From Pseudomonadota bacterium (GTDB taxonomy: Bacteria > Desulfobacterota > Desulfobacteria > Desulfobacterales > C00003060), in assembly GCA_015222985.1 (NCBI GenBank), contig JADFWI010000513.1, positions 1 to 5,733 of the forward strand: 5,733 nt of DNA, written 5' to 3'. The notes beneath the pieces are model-generated. The model had not been told where the DNA came from. It saw only the letters and a program-made list of their open reading frames with translations, and did not search any database. Of this stretch, positions 4,254 to 5,733 are shown piece after piece. The position numbers and the translations under genes are program-made. How positions within the stretch are numbered: the first letter of the stretch is position 1; each line of letters begins with the position of its first letter.

Positions 4254-5733
4254 AGAGAAAAAAGGCCTTAGTGGCCTTGGCTGGACAGCCCAATAGCGGG
4301 AAATCCACAGTGTTCAACGCGCTCACGGGCGCCAGCCAGCATGTCGCCAACTATCCCGGCGTAACAGTTGAAAAAATGACCGGTTCTTACAAGTATGACG
4401 GTGCCAAGGTTGAGGTTGTAGATCTTCCGGGGACCTACAGCCTCACCTCATACTCCCTGGAAGAGCGGGTGTCGCGAGACTTCCTGATTCATGAAAAGCC
4501 CTCTGTAGTGGTGAACGTAGCGGACGCCTCGAATCTGAAGAGGAACCTTTATCTTACCTTCCAGTTGTTGGAATTGGGGCTCCCTGTCGTGGTGGATCTG
4601 AACATGATGGATGTGGCGGAAAGAAGAGACATTGAGATTGATACCAAAGAACTTAGCCGTCAGCTCGGGGCTGCTGTGGTTCCCACTGCCATTAAGACCG
4701 GAAGGGGCAAAAAGAAACTTCTGGAGTCCATACATGTAGCCTCCCGTTCAAAACAGGTTTCCGAGCCCTTCCGGATTGACTACGGGTCCATGGAGCCTTT
4801 CTTGAGCGAGGTTGAAGAAAGAGTCTCCGCGGAAACGCCGCTTGCTGCCAGTTATCCCTCCAGGTGGCTTGCAATCAAGCTCATGGAGGGCGACAGCGAG
4901 GCCCGGCGACTGGTTGGAAAATACCTTTTAGGTCCGGACGAGATCCTGGCATTTGTTGAGGAAAAAAGAGAGGGGTTTGAGTCAGAGCACGCAGAGAAGC
5001 CGGAAAAGCACATCGCCTTCCGTCGATACCAGGTGGCGGACACTATCAGTAAATCGGCTGTGAAGCACAGAACCGTCACGTCGCAACCCCTTTCCGACAA
5101 GGCCGATAGATTCATCTGCAACCGCTTCCTCGGACCTGTGATCCTGGTGGGTGTTATTTATTTGCTTTACTATCTTTCCATCGTCCAGGGGTACAACCTC
5201 ACAAACTACACCTGGCCCTTGCTGGCAAAACTGAGAAGCCTTACGGAGTCTATCCTGCCAAACCCGGGATTCATAGAAGAGCCTGTCATCCGCGCCCTTA
5301 CTTTATGGTTCGTGGACAGCATCAATGCGCTGTTAAACTATATCCCAATCTTTTTCATCCTGTTTGGTCTGATCGCCATACTGGAAGATAGCGGGTACAT
5401 GCCCAGGATGGCCTTCATCCTGGACAGGCTTTTTCAAAGATTCGGCCTCCACGGCCAATCCACTCTACCCATGGTCCTGGGCGGAATTTATGTGGGCGGA
5501 TGCGCGGTGCCTGCTGTGATGTCCTGTAAGGGCATCCCGGACGAAAAGGCAAGAATGGCCACCATCCTGACGATTCCCATGTTGAACTGCCTGGCAAAGG
5601 TCCCGCTTTATATCTTGCTGATCAATATATACTTTGCGCAGCATAAGGGGCTGGCCATGTTCTTCATCTCCACCGTAACGCTATTGATGGTGCTTCCTAT
5701 GGCCAAGATTTTGACCCGCACCGTTCTCAAGGA
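4250..5733 (+). CDS. feoB: FeoB, GTP-dependent Fe2+ transporter, 3' end outside window
   Basis: The GTG at 4250 overlaps the feoA stop (GTGA), with GGAGGT nine bases upstream, and 494 codons run open to the right edge. FeoB imports Fe2+ across the inner membrane. The G domain is complete: G1 GQPNSGKST (12-20), G2 threonine in YPGVT (35-39), G3 DLPG (58-61), G4 NMMD (118-121), G5 region TAIKTG (146-151). Residues about 170-275 are the helical cytosolic domain. DKADRF (283-288) leads into the first membrane segment (about 294-311). The pore region follows: YIPIFFILFGLIAILEDSGY, HGQSTLP, then GGCAVPAVMSCKG (416-428) and NCLAKVP (446-452). Cys418, Cys426 and Cys447 are candidate metal contacts. 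The gate reads GGIYVGGCAVP rather than the enterobacterial GFGCNVP, and SCKGIP replaces the common ATRTL. A normal FeoB has roughly 600-780 residues, so about a third is missing only because the window ends. Confidence 0.96.
   Translation, partial: MKRKKALVALAGQPNSGKSTVFNALTGASQHVANYPGVTVEKMTGSYKYDGAKVEVVDLPGTYSLTSYSLEERVSRDFLIHEKPSVVVNVADASNLKRNLYLTFQLLELGLPVVVDLNMMDVAERRDIEIDTKELSRQLGAAVVPTAIKTGRGKKKLLESIHVASRSKQVSEPFRIDYGSMEPFLSEVEERVSAETPLAASYPSRWLAIKLMEGDSEARRLVGKYLLGPDEILAFVEEKREGFESEHAEKPEKHIAFRRYQVADTISKSAVKHRTVTSQPLSDKADRFICNRFLGPVILVGVIYLLYYLSIVQGYNLTNYTWPLLAKLRSLTESILPNPGFIEEPVIRALTLWFVDSINALLNYIPIFFILFGLIAILEDSGYMPRMAFILDRLFQRFGLHGQSTLPMVLGGIYVGGCAVPAVMSCKGIPDEKARMATILTIPMLNCLAKVPLYILLINIYFAQHKGLAMFFISTVTLLMVLPMAKILTRTVLK

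Overview
The window reads like the chromosome of an anaerobic, Gram-negative bacterium, probably Desulfobacterota (old Deltaproteobacteria, Desulfobacterales-like). Three things suggest this: the pairing of a PilZ-like small protein with an SH3/coiled-coil membrane protein, a FeoA-FeoB pair whose FeoB has a GGCAVP-type pore motif, and a dispersed hairpin repeat of the kind that spawns spurious VIPAKAGIQ peptides. This placement is inference from protein style; no marker gene is present.

Left arm (1-1020, minus strand): a two-gene unit. The upstream gene (579-929) is a 116-residue PilZ-like protein. The downstream gene (521 to beyond the left edge) is an exported SH3b / coiled-coil / C-terminal membrane-anchor protein, missing only its last residues. 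A textbook sigma-54 (RpoN) -24/-12 promoter lies 74 bases or more upstream of the first start codon, so the pair is probably made only when an enhancer-binding activator is active.

Middle spacer (about 1020-1668): no credible gene. It holds two short dyads that could be regulator sites and a compound repeat at 1383-1565. Inside the repeat, a 119-bp element has perfect 13-bp terminal inverted repeats and two inward-facing hairpins, flanked by a 30-bp imperfect direct repeat. The two hairpins differ only by compensatory base-pair changes.

Centre (1669-3645, plus strand): a 658-residue protein with an N-terminal multi-pass membrane domain, then HEAT-like repeats, then TPR repeats. It looks like a membrane-anchored scaffold; no enzymatic motif is visible.

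Right arm (about 3646-5733, plus strand): a ferrous iron uptake operon. A sigma-70 promoter (TTGACA, 17 bp, TATTGT) overlaps a Fur-box-like sequence. A leader of about 115 nt carries inverted repeats, one of which ends just before the ribosome binding site. feoA (74 aa) follows and overlaps feoB by four bases. feoB is open to the right edge and covers the whole G domain, the cytosolic helical domain and the first pore-forming membrane segments.

Most of the window is recognisable core-type gene content. The parts that deserve attention are regulatory or structural (sigma-54 promoter, covarying hairpins, feo leader) and the three-module central protein. I see no clear case for a new defence or mobile system.
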